A DNA stretch of 60,000 bases from Cristatella mucedo (GCA_009760855.2 WPIO01000246.1:64001-124000); one strand, 5' to 3'. Positions 33,801 through 46,084 are shown, numbered from the stretch's first letter. Notes: generated by a model from the letters alone, not told the origin. Numbers and translations: made by a program.

Positions 33801-34829
33801 AAAATATGGTCTTTAACGGAGCGAGCGACAGCTGCGTACGCAGAGGCTGCTGTAGTGGTGAGCCATACAGTTTTGTCCTCCGCACGTTAGGTCCAGCTTG
33901 ACGCAGGTAGCCACGCGTACGTACCCGTCAAAGCTGTAACTCACTGCAGGGTGCAGGGTGTTTATGCCATTGAGTGCTAAGTCTTTGAGGTCTATTAAGT
34001 ATAACTCGAGCTCAAGAGATCTAGTTATGCCCTGACGCCATGCTGGTTTGGTCCAGCGGTTAAGGTGCTCGCCCCCCGACCAAGGTCTGGCTGAGGTCGT
34101 TGGCTCGGGCTCGGAAACATAAGTGAAGCGCCCGAATAGAGATTAAGTTATCTTGGGGCGCTATACAAATACATATATATCTTTTAACACGCAGCACTAA
34201 TAGAAGAGCAGAAGCCGAGCAATTGTGGCTTTAGGCGGGGCTGGCGCAACCAGCTCTAAACACTGAACGCTCAACCCTAAACAGTAATTAATAAAAACCA
34301 TATATACTAAGCAATCGGAAATAAAACCTAACTCACTCAACCATATACCGGGGTAAAGGTCCTATACTAGCGGTGTGTAATTGCCAGGGAAAATATCCAG
34401 TGGGAACGTCTAAGAGAAAAAATTTCGTACCCCTAGTTCCATATACTTTTTTAATAAATGCAAACTGTAAGTTCCGCCGAATTTAAAACTACTTTGGGCC
34501 ACTTAAACTTTATTTGAGAGGCCAGTCATACGTCCAGATTTGTGTGAAACATCATGGTACACAGTCCAAGTGAGTGACGCCCGTGCTGTAAAGTATAGTA
34601 TCAAAGTCGACAACTGCATAAAATCACAGGACTAAGTGAGTATATACGCAGTGTTCCATGGGCACTCAAAGCTTGAGCGATTTGCTTGCCAACTGAATTC
34701 ATTTCATGCAAGAGATGTAAATTGAAAAGCACGACTGAGCCAGGATATCAATTGAGGGAGTGAGATATATGGTGCAAGAGTCTTAGAACGGTTGGAACGG
34801 AAGTGCCACAGTCGGCGGCAGCATAATAG
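33801..34829. repeat. Low-copy repeat paralogous to 19,196-20,205
   Basis: It is collinear with 19,196-20,205 and contains a SINE-C copy at 34,040-34,172 (ccagcggttaaggtgctcg… GCGCTATACAAAT) at the same position. That SINE therefore predates this duplication. 34,265-34,450 recurs at 56,208-56,445. Confidence 0.6.
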
Positions 34830-35015
34830 AAGAAAAAAAAATTGCTAGCTGATTTAACAGGCTCTTTTTGTATAGCGACAGAAGAGCCTGTACGGCTGTC
34901 ACCACCGCTTGCATTGGCGATAAAGGATCGCCCACCACAGGATTTGAACCCACGACCTTCGGGCTGAGGTCGTGAAAAGCAATCACCTCAATTAGTGAGC
35001 CATTACGGCTCACCG
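34830..35015 (-). mobile_element. Solitary tRNA-like SINE monomer
   Basis: On the minus strand: gagccgtaatggctcac, a GACCTCAG/CGAAGGTC-type stem, B box GGTTCAAATCC and TGGTGGGCGATCC. Then TGCAAGCGGTGGTG, CTGTCGCTATACAAAAAG and CTGTTAAATCAGC. It is absent at the paralogous site 20,205-20,230, so it arrived as an independent insertion. Confidence 0.75.
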
Positions 35016-35065
35016 ATGGCGTTACTTACGAATTTTGGCAGTGAGCACGGCAGTGTGGGAGCAGA

Positions 35066-35580
35066 GAGAATTATAATAATAATATTAATAATAATGCACT
35101 TGATAAAGTGCCCTCAGAGAACTCAGTCTCTCTAGGCACTTACATTTGCTGCAAAGGAAAATGCAATTGAATGGTGAGTCATATCAAGCTTGATGAACAA
35201 GCAAAATGAATAACATAGTTAAGGATGACATTCACAGGGTCAGCATGCAAATGTGGTTAGTTGCAGCATGCCCAGTGTCAGTACTCATAAGCACATGAAG
35301 GACGATATACAGGGACCCACTAAATGCTGACCTAAATAGGTGTGTTTTTAAGTTCTTTTTAAATGTGGTCAGGTCAGGGGATGTTCTAAAGCAGGTCGGG
35401 AGAGAATTCCAGGCTTTGAGAGTATACGAACTAAATGCACGGTCTCCAAAGGATTTGAGGTTTGTACTAGGTATTTGTAGACTGGTGGGTTCCGAAAAGC
35501 TGACGGTACGATGCTGGGCCTGATGGTGAAGTATGTCTGATACATATGGTTGAGTATGTCAGAGATATAGGCTGGAGCTT
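35066..35580 (-). mobile_element. LINE-A 3' fragment
   Basis: An AAT tail (35,066-35,095), the 3' UTR and the end of the C-terminal module (PAYISDI). The same insertion with the same endpoints occurs at 56,466-56,958 but not at 20,300. It predates the 35-kb/57-kb duplication. Confidence 0.75.
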
Positions 35581-36480
35581 TCATCGCTAATGCTTTAGGT
35601 GTTTTATCACATAGTACAGCTTTTCCTGAAGCAGAGGATAACACTGAGTTCTCCAGGGGAATATCCACTGACGGGTTGAACCTGGCTTAACGCCTGGGTA
35701 ACCGCTAGCGAGAAAGTGAAGGAGTAAGGAAGCGACAACATCTCGCCAACGCAGAATGATTAAAGCTACATCCGAGATTTCGCTCACGAATACAGCAACT
35801 CTCTGTCCGTAGCCCAACTCAGCCTCCAAGAAAAAGTGGGTATAGTGCTCACGAGTTTTCGATTGCACAATCCAAGTACAAATGGCTTTCTGTGTGCACA
35901 CGGTTGCAGACTATCTCACGTAGGTAAGAGAAAGTGACCTGTATGGCTTAGGTACAACGTAAGTCGAGCACGTGATTCAAGTCCGAAAGCCACAGCAATG
36001 GTGGCCCTAAGCCTTTTTCATCGGGCCCCTCTTCTCTTTGCTACCCAGTTGATTATTTTGAATAGAGCAGTGAAAGACCCTCTATTACTTAAAGCATAAG
36101 ACGAATGTAGCCTGTAAGGCTAATCTATTGCATCAACGTGGCTGGCGATTTTACCCTTCTTACGAAGCGACAGTATTTAAATAAAAAAATAAGAAACATT
36201 CTGAGCGAGGTCGTTTTATTGAGCTGCTTGAAGAAAGTTGAGTTCATTTAGCAGCAACTGCCTTTGAAAAGAATCACATATAGTGTCCATAGATCCATCA
36301 GGTTGCATAGCAATAGAGGCAGTTGTAATGGGCAACGCAGTCTGGCTAACGGCAAAGCGTTTTCATGTAGAAAACGAAATCATCCTATCTAGCTTAAGGT
36401 CTCCCTAAAAGGGGTGCAAACCTAACAGGATCTGATATACTCACACCAACTGCTGACTAGTAGCTCGGCATGAACCATCA
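35581..36480 (-). repeat. Duplicated segment with a conserved 104-codon open frame
   Basis: It recurs at 56,959-57,860. The minus-strand frame 35,587-35,901 (…YGQRVAVFVSEISDVALII…) differs from 56,967-57,281 at one residue, whereas the flanking LINE-A differs far more. A diverged, frameshifted relative at 20,339-20,557 retains VAMFVHEI…RRDVV. No domain was recognised, and it may be part of a longer mobile element. Confidence 0.45.
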
Positions 36481-37349
36481 TCACTTCAATTCAATCAATT
36501 CATCACTTCTTTACAGCTGCCATAACTTGGTTGCCAAGAATCTCACTTCATAGAGTAGCTAAGCCGCCATTTTTTCACTACGACGTCTACTTTCCCTAAA
36601 TATCAAATCAACAAACAAATTTCCGATACAATGTATACTTTCCCGGACTCTTAGTTGATGGCTGGATTTATACTGAAGCCTTCAATACTATTTAGAATCG
36701 CATTTCTTTGAGCTTCCAGCTAAAGATCTTTCGGCTGCAATTTCTGTTCTCGTTAGTTTTACTGAATCAACATTCTGGGATTAAAATAACTGCAAAATCT
36801 TCATACACTATTTTACGATTCCCACTGCAGCAATACCCGTTGCTGTCATTCATGAAAATTGATTGATTTAAAGTTCTCAGAAACGGACATTAAAATAAAA
36901 GATTTATGAAACTATTTCTCATTCATTAGTTTAATTGTATGACCTGTCAGACTGAAACAAGAATTGCTATAATTTTCAGAGCTTAAATGTATTGGGCTTT
37001 ATTTAGACATTTAATTAGCGTTTGCACTTGCTAGAGTGTAACCGAGGGACTTCCAAGCACTGATGGTCACGAGCTTTGCAAGCCAAGAGCAGACTTGTTG
37101 GCTCAAAGTTTTACAGATCATTCGTAGCAACACGTTTTGCAAGAATATTATTACTTTTGAAGGCTCGTTGCAAGCTGACCCCTTCAGCTCCAGTATTCGA
37201 AATTCCTGCAGGTACCTAGCTTACCGAGACAGCACAGCATGGCAGGTCGGCAGTTTGCACAAATCAGCTGCCTGAATTGAAGAGCATCACCCTGCTTGCT
37301 TAAAGCTAGCTGCACAGCAGGACTCTAGTCCCATCACAAATGTCAAGTA
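36481..37349. other. Unassigned; contains a remnant related to 58,003-58,760
   Basis: 36,505-36,700 matches the duplicated units at 58,060-58,185 and 58,620-58,760 (caagaatctcac, gttgatggctgga). The rest, including the AT-rich 36,780-37,020, shows nothing identifiable. Confidence 0.4.
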
Positions 37350-37940
37350 ACATTTCTAATCAGCCCTGCAGAGGGCGGTTCCTCTGGCGTCAGCTGCAAC
37401 GGAATGACAAATCCCCTCTGTATTGTAGATATAGGTTGGTGGAGAAGGTGAGTTTGCTGTTAGTCGTTCTTTGTTGAAGCTTTCATCTCGGTACCGTTTC
37501 ACTACCTAGTTAAACATTTATTATTGTTTTTTTATTGATTTTATTGTACAATTTTTCATAGGAATCCTGTGGTTAGGTCATAAGTTAGGCGCACAGACGT
37601 GTGGCGACATATGGTGACGAATTCCAGCCAATAATGTTGCAACGCCACTGTAACTGCAATCGACATGCAGCTGCTTCAGATCCCAGAGCACTGCCTTTAT
37701 TGTGGTACGACAACTGCATAATCAAAGTACAACAAAAAGCCAGTTTTCCAGAGCCATCGTGATCGCTCGTGCACTAGGCCTAAAAAGAAATCGACACGGA
37801 ACGATTAGGCTTGGACGTCAAAATCATGCTCAAAGATTATCATTAACAGAATGCTAATCGAGAACTCAGTCTGCCATCGTTGACGATCAAGGTAATCATT
37901 AAGTTTCAACATCAGAAAACGGAAGAGAGAGAGAGATAGC
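37350..37940. repeat. Paralogue of 20,850-21,470
   Basis: It is collinear with 20,850-21,470 and includes a contracted GA run at 37,917-37,937. Confidence 0.55.
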
Positions 37941-37977
37941 ATGTCCAGGATAGGAGCACACAGGTGGGGAAGTAATA

Positions 37978-38085
37978 TAATAATAATAATAATATTAGTT
38001 CACTTGATAAAGTGCCCTCAGAGAACCTAATATCTCTCTAGGAGCTTTACATTTGCTGTAAAGTGAAATGCAATTGAATATCTAA
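37978..38085 (-). mobile_element. Short LINE-A 3'-end insertion
   Basis: An AAT tail and ~80 bp of 3' UTR end abruptly at gaatatc. It is a heavily 5'-truncated copy. Confidence 0.65.
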
Positions 38086-38355
38086 ACCAAACCATCAAAA
38101 CGAAGTCCGTTTAAAACAGGCAAAGCCAGGCTTAAGCATAGAGGCAGCTATTCGTAGGACAGTTCAACTGGACAGCCAGAACGGGCAATCACCGACTTCA
38201 GGCATGAGGAGTAACTACATTAATGTTATTGTAATGACTTCTATATGCCTTCATGCTTGGCAATGGCATGGCTGCACCCTGGTTCGTTCTATCGATGACA
38301 CACCTGCCATAGAGTTGAGGCACACATTTCCAGATAAGTAACATTCGAAAAATGG

Positions 38356-38760
38356 AACTCTTTGGATAGGGATGCCACATCCATGTTGGCCCAAGCGTTT
38401 GTCACATCCAGTCCTGACTTCTGTAGCTCACTCTGCCCTCAACCAACTTTGTGACTTCACAACAACATGCTCACAGCCAGTTAACAAATCTAAAGGTAAG
38501 ATTGCCATGACAGTTGCTCTTCGCAAATCACTCATTTTCCCCGTTGACCCCCACTGGCATCTCGTCAAGCAGCTCACCGATTTTAGAAATCGGTCGCGCA
38601 CTTCAACGTTCCTTCATTCTCTTGCTCCGACCGAGCTACTTACACATCAGCCTTGGCATCTTGTCACCTGTGCTCGAGTCAAAATCACTACCAAATCTCA
38701 AATATATTGAATACCATGTCTTTGCTTTGTATGCTCCCAGAACCTACTCCCATATAACCT
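38356..38760 (+). mobile_element. Old LINE-A C-terminal fragment, sense
   Basis: The L2-type C-terminal module is recognisable but strongly diverged (ctccactggcatctcgtcaag-type block, LHSLAPT…, LYAPRTYS). No open frame spans it. 38,086-38,355 upstream shows no feature. Confidence 0.5.
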
Positions 38761-38837
38761 ATATAGAACGTTCATCCCAGAACCAATATAATCATTCTCA
38801 ATAGATGTCATGACAACCCTGACTTGGTGATATTTAT

Positions 38838-39735
38838 GAATAATAATAATAATAATAATAACAATAATAATGCACTTGATAAAGCGCCCTCAGATAACTT
38901 AATCTCTCTCTAGGCGCTTTACATTTGCTGAAAAGGGAAATGCACTTGAGTGGGGAGTCATATCATGCTTGATAAACAAACAAAATAAATAACATGGTTA
39001 GGTGTGACATGCCCAGGGTCAGCATACAAATGTGGTTAGTGACAGCATCCACAGTGTCAGCACGTATAAGCATGAAGGACGAATCACAGGGACCCACTAA
39101 ATACTGTCCTAAATATGTGTTTTTACATTTTTTTTAAATGTGGTCTGGTCAGGTGATGTTCTAACGCAGGTCGGGAGGGAGATTCAGGCTTTGGGAGTTT
39201 ACGAACTAAATGCACGTTCTCCAAAGGATTTGAGGTATGTACGAGGTATTTGAAGACTGTTGGATTCCGAAAAGCAGGTGGTACATTACTTGGCCTGATG
39301 GGGGAGTATATCTGAGCGATAGGCTGAAGCCCAAGAATGAAGTGACCTAAAAGTTAGTGACAATACCTTGAAGTCAATCCGTCGCTTGACTGGTAGCCAG
39401 TGCAGGTCGGCAAGAACTGCTGTAACGTGGCCACTGCGAAGCTCAGGACAGACAAGCCAGCTGCTGAGTTTAGCACCAGCTGCCTTCGCCTGATCGCACA
39501 TGCTGGTAGGCCAGTAAGCAGTGAGTTGCAGAAAAAGAGAGACAGTCGAGACAGGATGTCACGAATGCATGGACCAACTTGGACGTGGTATCGGTATCTA
39601 AACAAGCCATAATTTTAGAAACGTTATGAATATGAAGATAGGCAGATTTGACTGTGGAGCTGAAATGGTCGTCTAACGAGAGGTCGCTTTGGAAGAAGCT
39701 AAACACCCTCATATTCATCCACACATTAGCTATGC
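38838..39735 (-). mobile_element. LINE-A 3' half
   Basis: A long AAT tail (38,838-38,872), the 3' UTR and the C-terminal module with frameshifts (SKLVHAFVTSCLD, LTGLPACAIRR, LADLHWLPVKRRIDFKVL, WASAYRSDI). It ends near KSDLSLDDHFSSTV at 39,735. Confidence 0.8.
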
Positions 39736-40784
39736 TCATGTAAATTGTTCTTTGTGCATTTACGCATACTGTGCCTACTATAACTACACCGCTGACATTC
39801 TTTACTTATAGCATATGCCAAGTGCCTAGAAAATAACCCAGAGATAGAGCAACAGTTGACCTTTTCAGTAAGTTCTCAACGGCACTTAATAAATTCCTCG
39901 AGTTACCCGCACAGCATAGGCACATGGGACAAGTTCTGCACACTTACACGATGAAATCAGTGACTCGACGTTTAAAGCTAGACTATAAAAATGTCAGCAT
40001 GGCATAGCATGTTTTTTTAACGGAACTTATCCTTGATACTTTTACGGCCCCTCTAGTCGTCTTGGCTGTTATCTGTTTTCTATTGCTACCTTGGATTCTA
40101 GATATTATGAAGTGCCGAGAGAGAAATGATGCAGTTCTTATAGGGCACCTAAAATGCCTATTCATCGCACTGGCGGCCTGTTTATCTATAGGATAACTAC
40201 TATGCACAGAGAGGATCATGAATACCTGAATGTGTGCATATAAATTCAGGTACACACAAAAATATAGGTACAGTTGCTCAAGTACATTAACTTAGCGCTA
40301 CCTGGTAATCATTAGGAATCTTAAGATTGAATTTTACAAACACAACCTATAAATGTTATCATTGTCTAAGATATATATATTTATATATATATATATATAT
40401 GCGCGTGTGTGCATTTATCGGTGTCTGTGTGTCAAAATGGTGCACATGCTGCCCTATTGGTTGCCATGCAAGGCCGTTGAACATGCACTGAAGTATTTTT
40501 TGAGGCTTCCGATTTGGTTTGGAATCAGTCGCAGTTTGAAGAAAAACTGTGTGTACCACAGCCAGAACAAGTCAAAATTAAAATTTGTTGAACGATATTG
40601 GGAAAGAACATATTTTAGCGGACCTGGTCAGGCTAGGCAATGAATCAAAAGGTAACTTAGAGCCACAAATAAGCAAACAATTTTCCTAATAAAAGAGAGC
40701 CAGTTAACCAAATAAAAAAGCTCACAAAAGTCTTAGGAATCCTCAACACTAAGATGGGCATCTGCAAAAAGTCTTCGTAATTTC
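39736..40784. other. Unassigned; includes (TA)n at 40,370-40,402
   Basis: Around 39,805-39,900 there is a faint L2-tail-like string (cggcacttaataaattcc). A short (TA)n tract lies at 40,370-40,402. The remaining open frames are short and without recognisable domains. Confidence 0.4.
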
Positions 40785-40925
40785 ACGAGAAGACGGTTCG
40801 ATCCCAAGCCTACGGTGTTATCCCCGAACAAGGTCAGGTTGAGGTCGTGAGCTCGAGTATCATGGCATATGTGAAGCAACTGAATAGGCATTAAGTTATC
40901 ATTGGCTGCTATGCAAATAAGTTTC
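40785..40925 (+). mobile_element. SINE-C copy, degraded
   Basis: The tRNA-like head is degraded (gaacaaggtcaggttgaggtcgtgagctcgagt). The body is tgtgaagcaactgaatagg and the end is GCTATGCAAATAAG. Confidence 0.6.
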
Positions 40926-41039
40926 ATAGTTCACTTATTTTTTTTGCACGGACTATGAACCTTGGACCGAATAAAATCAAAAAAGCTTGACAGTATCGAT
41001 CAACTGCTTGTTCATTATTCAGAAAGACTTTTTTTTAGC

Positions 41040-41600
41040 ACAGTCGGAGAGCCAAATCTTTTTCTAAACACCCTACAATTTGTTGCAATGGAAGAATGAT
41101 CGAATGGTTAGTCTTTACATACTCAATGACAACAAGCGTAGCACGGTTACAGGTGACATCCAAAGTGTTAGCAAGCAAATATGGATAGTTGCAGCATGCC
41201 ACTGACAGCAAGCATAAGCACACAAACAGCAAAACACATGGATAAAATTTCTGAATCACAATCGGTTTGCCCATAACTAGTAAGTTAAGTTCTGCCATGA
41301 TAGAGTTCTCTGGGTATGCTCTATCCACTGTATTTCTATTGTTGCTAATTGAGGGAGTTTTGTCGGCAATTTCAGAAGAGTTGCTAAGATCAATGTGAGG
41401 ATGCCATCAATTCATGCAAAGAGAACTTATTAAGAATTCGAAATGCTTAAGGACTGGTAAGGATCATGGTGAAAATACAACTGAGAGTAGTCAGCATAGA
41501 AATAAAACATTAGATTGTGCCTGGCTTACACATCAGCAAGCAGAAAATCTTAAACCGTGTAAAGAACAGTACCAAGCGCTTGAGTCATGATATTCGGCAC
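41040..41600 (-). mobile_element. Old LINE-A with RT remnant
   Basis: The 3' UTR (41,040-41,230) is followed by RT sequence on the minus strand. The active-site region reads FYADYSQLYF, so the second aspartate is replaced by Tyr. Frames are broken. Confidence 0.6.
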
Positions 41601-41659
41601 GTTTCATGGATTTTGGTTTAGCCCAGACAGTACACAATTTGGGTCTACTAAAGACATGC

Positions 41660-42137
41660 TCAGAAAAGCATTTGACAACAGCCCATTCATAAAAGCTTCT
41701 TCCCGAAGACTGCTTCGACAGCAAGCCATCACGTCTGACCCCTATCTAAGATTAGGGTGCATGTCGTTTAGTCACACAGGAGAGAGCCAGCCGATGCCCA
41801 ACAACGACAGTTTATTACCATGCACGGAGCCAAAGAAGGCACGGCTCCCCTCGGCCCCTACTCTTGCTCGAATCCCCTACTTGACCATGGCTGTCCCTCG
41901 GCCAACCCAGATAGTTAATCCACCATCAGTTCACCAGTGGGTTATCGGCCTGTGTCAAAGCCTCATTAGAAGCTGACCACAGCTGTGCACAGGTCCCTCT
42001 CGGGGATGCTCCCACCAGCCGTTGAGGAAAGGAGCTGTACCAGCCTGCATGCAATCGAACTACAGTGTATTCCACGACGACTTGCTAAACATTAACCTAG
42101 CTCCCTATTACTGTCTTGGCTTGATTATCGTAACTGT
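41660..42137 (+). mobile_element. LINE-B RT fragment split by foreign DNA
   Basis: 41,690-41,757 matches the LINE-B stretch encoding KTASTASHHIRSLSKIR, and 42,095-42,137 matches LSRLDYCN. Between them, 41,758-42,090 is a CG-richer insert of unknown type. A 129-codon plus frame (41,587-41,976) spans LINE and insert and is therefore not a gene. Confidence 0.6.
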
Positions 42138-42315
42138 CTTGGTGAGCCGTAAAGGCTAACCAGGTAAGGTGGTTGCTTTTCACGACCTCGGCCCCGACGT
42201 CGTGGGTTTGAATGCTATAGTGGGCGATCCTTTATCACTACTGCAGCAGCAGTGATGGCCGGCAAGGCTCTTTTGTTACTGCACAAAAAGAAGCAGTGAA
42301 ATCAACTAGCACTTA
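42138..42315 (+). mobile_element. Solitary tRNA-like SINE monomer nested in LINE-B
   Basis: gagccgtaaaggctaaccag (A-box region), ACGACCTCGGCCCCGACGTCGT stem, GGTTTGAATGC at the B-box position, TGGGCGATCC and CACAAAAAG. It splits the LINE-B codons just after LSRLDYCN; LINE-B resumes at about 42,320. Confidence 0.7.
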
Positions 42316-42836
42316 TTAATTTGTATTTATCTTCTGGCATGGCTACGAAAAAGCGATTAGGTCACTACAGATGGCCATGAATATGGCTGCATGGCAAGTT
42401 GGCAAATTCCAGAGGTTTAACCGAATGTCTCCTTTGCTAAAAGAGCTAGGGTGGCTGCTGGCTGATCGAGGGATCCAGAATATAGGCCTTACACTGACCC
42501 ACAAGGCATGCCACAGCTTGGCTCCTTCATACCTAGCTGAACCGCAACACCAGTTTCAGCCTCCTCATGCCCTCACGTGCTATATGACTACACATTATTT
42601 TTCTCATTCCTCAGCCTAAAGACAGTTGGCAACAGAAACAATAGGTGTTCAGGTCGTAGACTGTGGAACTCGCTTTAGCGATTCCTACACAGCGACAAGT
42701 ACTCTTGTGCGTCCGACAGTGACATTTACATCCCATGGTCGTGAGCTGCTACATCCACGCATCTCACTACCTCAAATAATCTCCTGACTCTGCTGTACTT
42801 CCTACATCTATAACTCTACAAAGCCATAAGACAATG
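42316..42836 (+). mobile_element. LINE-B C-terminus, sense
   Basis: It continues the RT C-terminus (GMATKKRLGHYRWP…, LTLTHKACHSLAPSYLAEP). It meets an oppositely oriented LINE-B at about 42,838. Confidence 0.65.
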
Positions 42837-42837
42837 T

Positions 42838-43520
42838 GGGTGTTAGGCAGGAGAGTTTTGCATAGATCGCTCACAGCCCAACATGCTTTCGGCTCTCATT
42901 CGGTAGCCAACAGACCTCATCTCACGGACTAAAGAGAAGGTAAGACTGATATCAAAGTCAGGAGAGGAGTTAAGGTAATGTCTATAGTGAACGTACCAAC
43001 TCAAGACGAATGAAAAGTATGAGCCATAATCGGAAGCAGGAGAGTACTTATCATAGCTCACGAATTGCCTTTGCTCTGTCTCCCTTGATCAACCGGCAGC
43101 CATACTAGCTCTTTTAGCAAAGGAGCCACATGCTTAGACCACTGGGACTTGAACAAAGTATTCATGCAGCCGTATTCATAGCCAGCTGCCGTGGCCTAGT
43201 TGCTTTTTAGGTAGCCCAGCCAAAAGGAAACTCAAATAATCAAGCCGAGACATAACTCTGGTGCTGGATGAATTTTGCAAGTCACTGTGGAAGACAGTTC
43301 CTAATATTAGATCGGATGTAGACGTGGTGGCTAGCTGTAGAACCACTTTAGTGAATGAATCTTTCAAAAATTGAACCAGCTGTCAAAAAAGACAGATAGA
43401 TTTGCAGCAAGTGGTGATGGTACCAAATCAGCATGACGTATTGGAGGAGCAAAACTGTGTAATCCAGCAGCAGGCATGGCTCTGCCAGCCTATGTCCTGA
43501 TGACTTTTCAGAAAATCTTA
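42838..43520 (-). mobile_element. LINE-B-related fragment, second copy of 1-650
   Basis: It is collinear with 1-650 and marks the left boundary of the second copy of the large duplication. It includes VMSRLDYLSFLLAGLPKKQL on the minus strand near 43,200. Confidence 0.7.
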
Positions 43521-43559
43521 TCGAATGTGATATAATGTAAATATGAAATGTAAATGTCA

Positions 43560-43975
43560 ATCTAATCGTGTGGCATTGAAAAGTGATCTGGTATTAGACG
43601 ACCACATCAGCTCACAGTCAAGATTGCCTACTTGCAGCTACACTAAAGTTGCTAAAATGTGAGCTTGTTTAGACGAGGATACCACATCTATATCGGTCCA
43701 TGCATTAGTATCATTCATTATTCAGTAACTCACTGCTTGCTACTCTACTGCCTGTGGAATTACGCACTTACAGCTGGTGCAGAACTCTGCACCAGCTGTA
43801 ACTCTGCACCAGTAACTCTGAAACTCTGCCCCAGCCTAGTGTTGTCTGTCGCGAGTGGCACAGCAGTCACATCTATACAATTCTGGCGGACATGCACTGG
43901 CTACGTCATAAATTTAAGCAAGGCATAAAGTCAAGACGAGCATTGACTTTAAGAATTAGTCACTTACTCTTAGAT
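43560..43975 (+). mobile_element. LINE-A RT C-terminal fragment, sense (copy of 655-1,112)
   Basis: Same degraded module and same internal repeat of the ctctgcaccag string as the first copy. Confidence 0.65.
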
Positions 43976-43994
43976 CTTTTTACTCTTCCATTTC

Positions 43995-45780
43995 AGCCTA
44001 TAATAATAATAATCATATCAATAATACTAATGCACTTGATAAAGTGCCCTCAGAGAACTCAATCTCTCTCCAGGCGCTTTGCATTTGCTGCAAAGGAAAA
44101 TGCAATTGAATGGTGAGTCGTATCATGCTTGATAAATAAACAAAATGAATAGCATGGTTAGGTGTGAAGAGCACAAGGTCTGCACGCAAATGTGGTTAGT
44201 GGCAGCATGCACAGTGTCAGCATGCATAAGCACATGAAAGACGAATAACAGGGACCCACTAAATGCAGTCCTAAATACGTGTGTTTAAAGCTCTTTAAAT
44301 GTGGTCAGGTCAGGAGATGTTCCGATGCAGGTCGAGAGGGAGTTCCAGACTATGGGAGCAGACGAACTAAATGCATGGTCTCCAAAATATTTGATGTTTC
44401 TATGAGGTATTGGTAAACTGTTGGATTACGAAAAGCAGGCGGTACGATGCTTGTCATGGTGGGGGAATAGATCTGAAAGATAGAGAGGCTGGGGTCAAAG
44501 AATGAAGTGACCTAAAGATGAGTGACAACACCTTGAAGTTGATCTGTTGCTTAGCTGGTTGCCATTGCAGGTCGGCGAGATTGGCTGTGACATGATACCT
44601 GCGATGGTCACGACAGCCAAGCCTAGCAGCAAAGTTTGGTACCAGCTGAAATCGTTTGATTGCACACTCCGGTTGGCCCGGAAGCAGTGAGTTACAGGAG
44701 TCACGACAGGAGGTCACAAAAGCAGGGACCCACTTAGAAGCGGTATCCTTTCGTAAACCAGCCCGAATTTTAGCAATGTTATGTAGTCAAACGTAGGCTG
44801 ACTCGAATGTGGCGCTCATGTGGTAGTCTGACAAGAGGTCACTTTGGAACATGATAACTAGATTTCAAGCCGATTCAACAGAAGATATGCTGGCCGTGCA
44901 AATTTTGGGCTCCACCCTTTCCAATTTCTTAATCACGCTGGGTTAGCCCATAACTAGTAAGTTAGTCATACCATCGTTTAGTTTTAGAAAAACTGCTGCC
45001 GTCCATGTGCTGATGTCATCAATGCATGCAGGAAATGAGTTGAGTGAGTTCGAGGTGCTCGAAGGCGGCAAGGGATTAAAGCAATGGTACATCTGAGAGT
45101 TATCCGAATAGAAGTGAAAGCCTAGATTGTGCTTGGCAATCGCATTTGCAAGAGGGAGTTTATAAACCGTGTAAAGAACCAGACCTATCACGGAGCCCTG
45201 AGGTACCCCACATTTCAGAGGTACTTCCGATGATCTTTCTCCATTCACATCAATACTCTGGAGTCTCCTACTGAGATAGGATCTGAAACACTGCAGAACA
45301 GTGCCAGTGATGCCCATGTGAGATAAGAGGTGCTCTAGAAGAACTTTGTGATCGCTAGCATCAAAAGCTGCCGGAAGATCAAGCAAAACAAGCAGAGACA
45401 CTCTACCTGTGTGGGCATTTCTAAGAAGGTCATTGCACACCCTAAGCAATGATAACTCTGTGGAGTGATTACCTCTAAAGCACAGCTTAAACTTACTCGC
45501 AAGGTTGGAAGCTTCAATACATCAGTTCAGCTGGTCCCCAACGACCCGTCCCAGTGTCTTTGGTAGGAATGGTAGAAGGGACACAGGGCGTAGTTACTCA
45601 AGTTTTCTTGGACTAGTGTTGCTTTCTTGAGAAGTGGCCTGACCACAGCTTTTTGAAAGGCACTAAGACATGACCTGAGGCTGATGAAATATTAACGATG
45701 TTAGTTGTGCAAAGCAGAAGCAGATCAATGGAACGTTGGAGCAGGAAAGTGGAAATAATCCAGATGACTTATTTTTTGCA
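43995..45780 (-). mobile_element. LINE-A with RT domain (copy of 1,113-2,560)
   Basis: It retains C-terminal sequence deleted in the first copy (44,454-44,717: LLPGQPECAIKRFQLVPNFA). The RT frame 44,943-45,449 differs from the first copy at about six of 168 residues. The active site reads YSDN (FHFYSDNSQMY), so it lacks the second aspartate. Confidence 0.85.
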
Positions 45781-45939
45781 TTTGTTACTCATGCAAAGAT
45801 CGCTAATCGGTTCATTTGTTAATTTCCCGACTATATGGAGTGCCCGAAAAAGTGCTGCCATATTTAAGTGCTAGAAAATGCTAGATAAATATAAATATCA
45901 CATAATTTCACAAAAATGACAGCAAGATGCACAAAGTGT

Positions 45940-46084
45940 TATATATATATAAATATATATATACATATATATATTTATATACATAAGCATTACTATAACT
46001 ATATATTTATATATATAACTATATCTAAAACTATATATATATATATATACATATATTTGTGTATATATAGGGAGAGAAAGATAC

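Noticed and set aside
41587-41976. 129-codon plus-strand open frame
   Set aside because: It starts in LINE-A debris, crosses a LINE-B RT fragment at 41,690-41,757 and runs into an unrelated insert, so it is a chance fusion frame.
41758-42090. Solo LTR
   Set aside because: No TG…CA ends with flanking duplication could be identified by eye.
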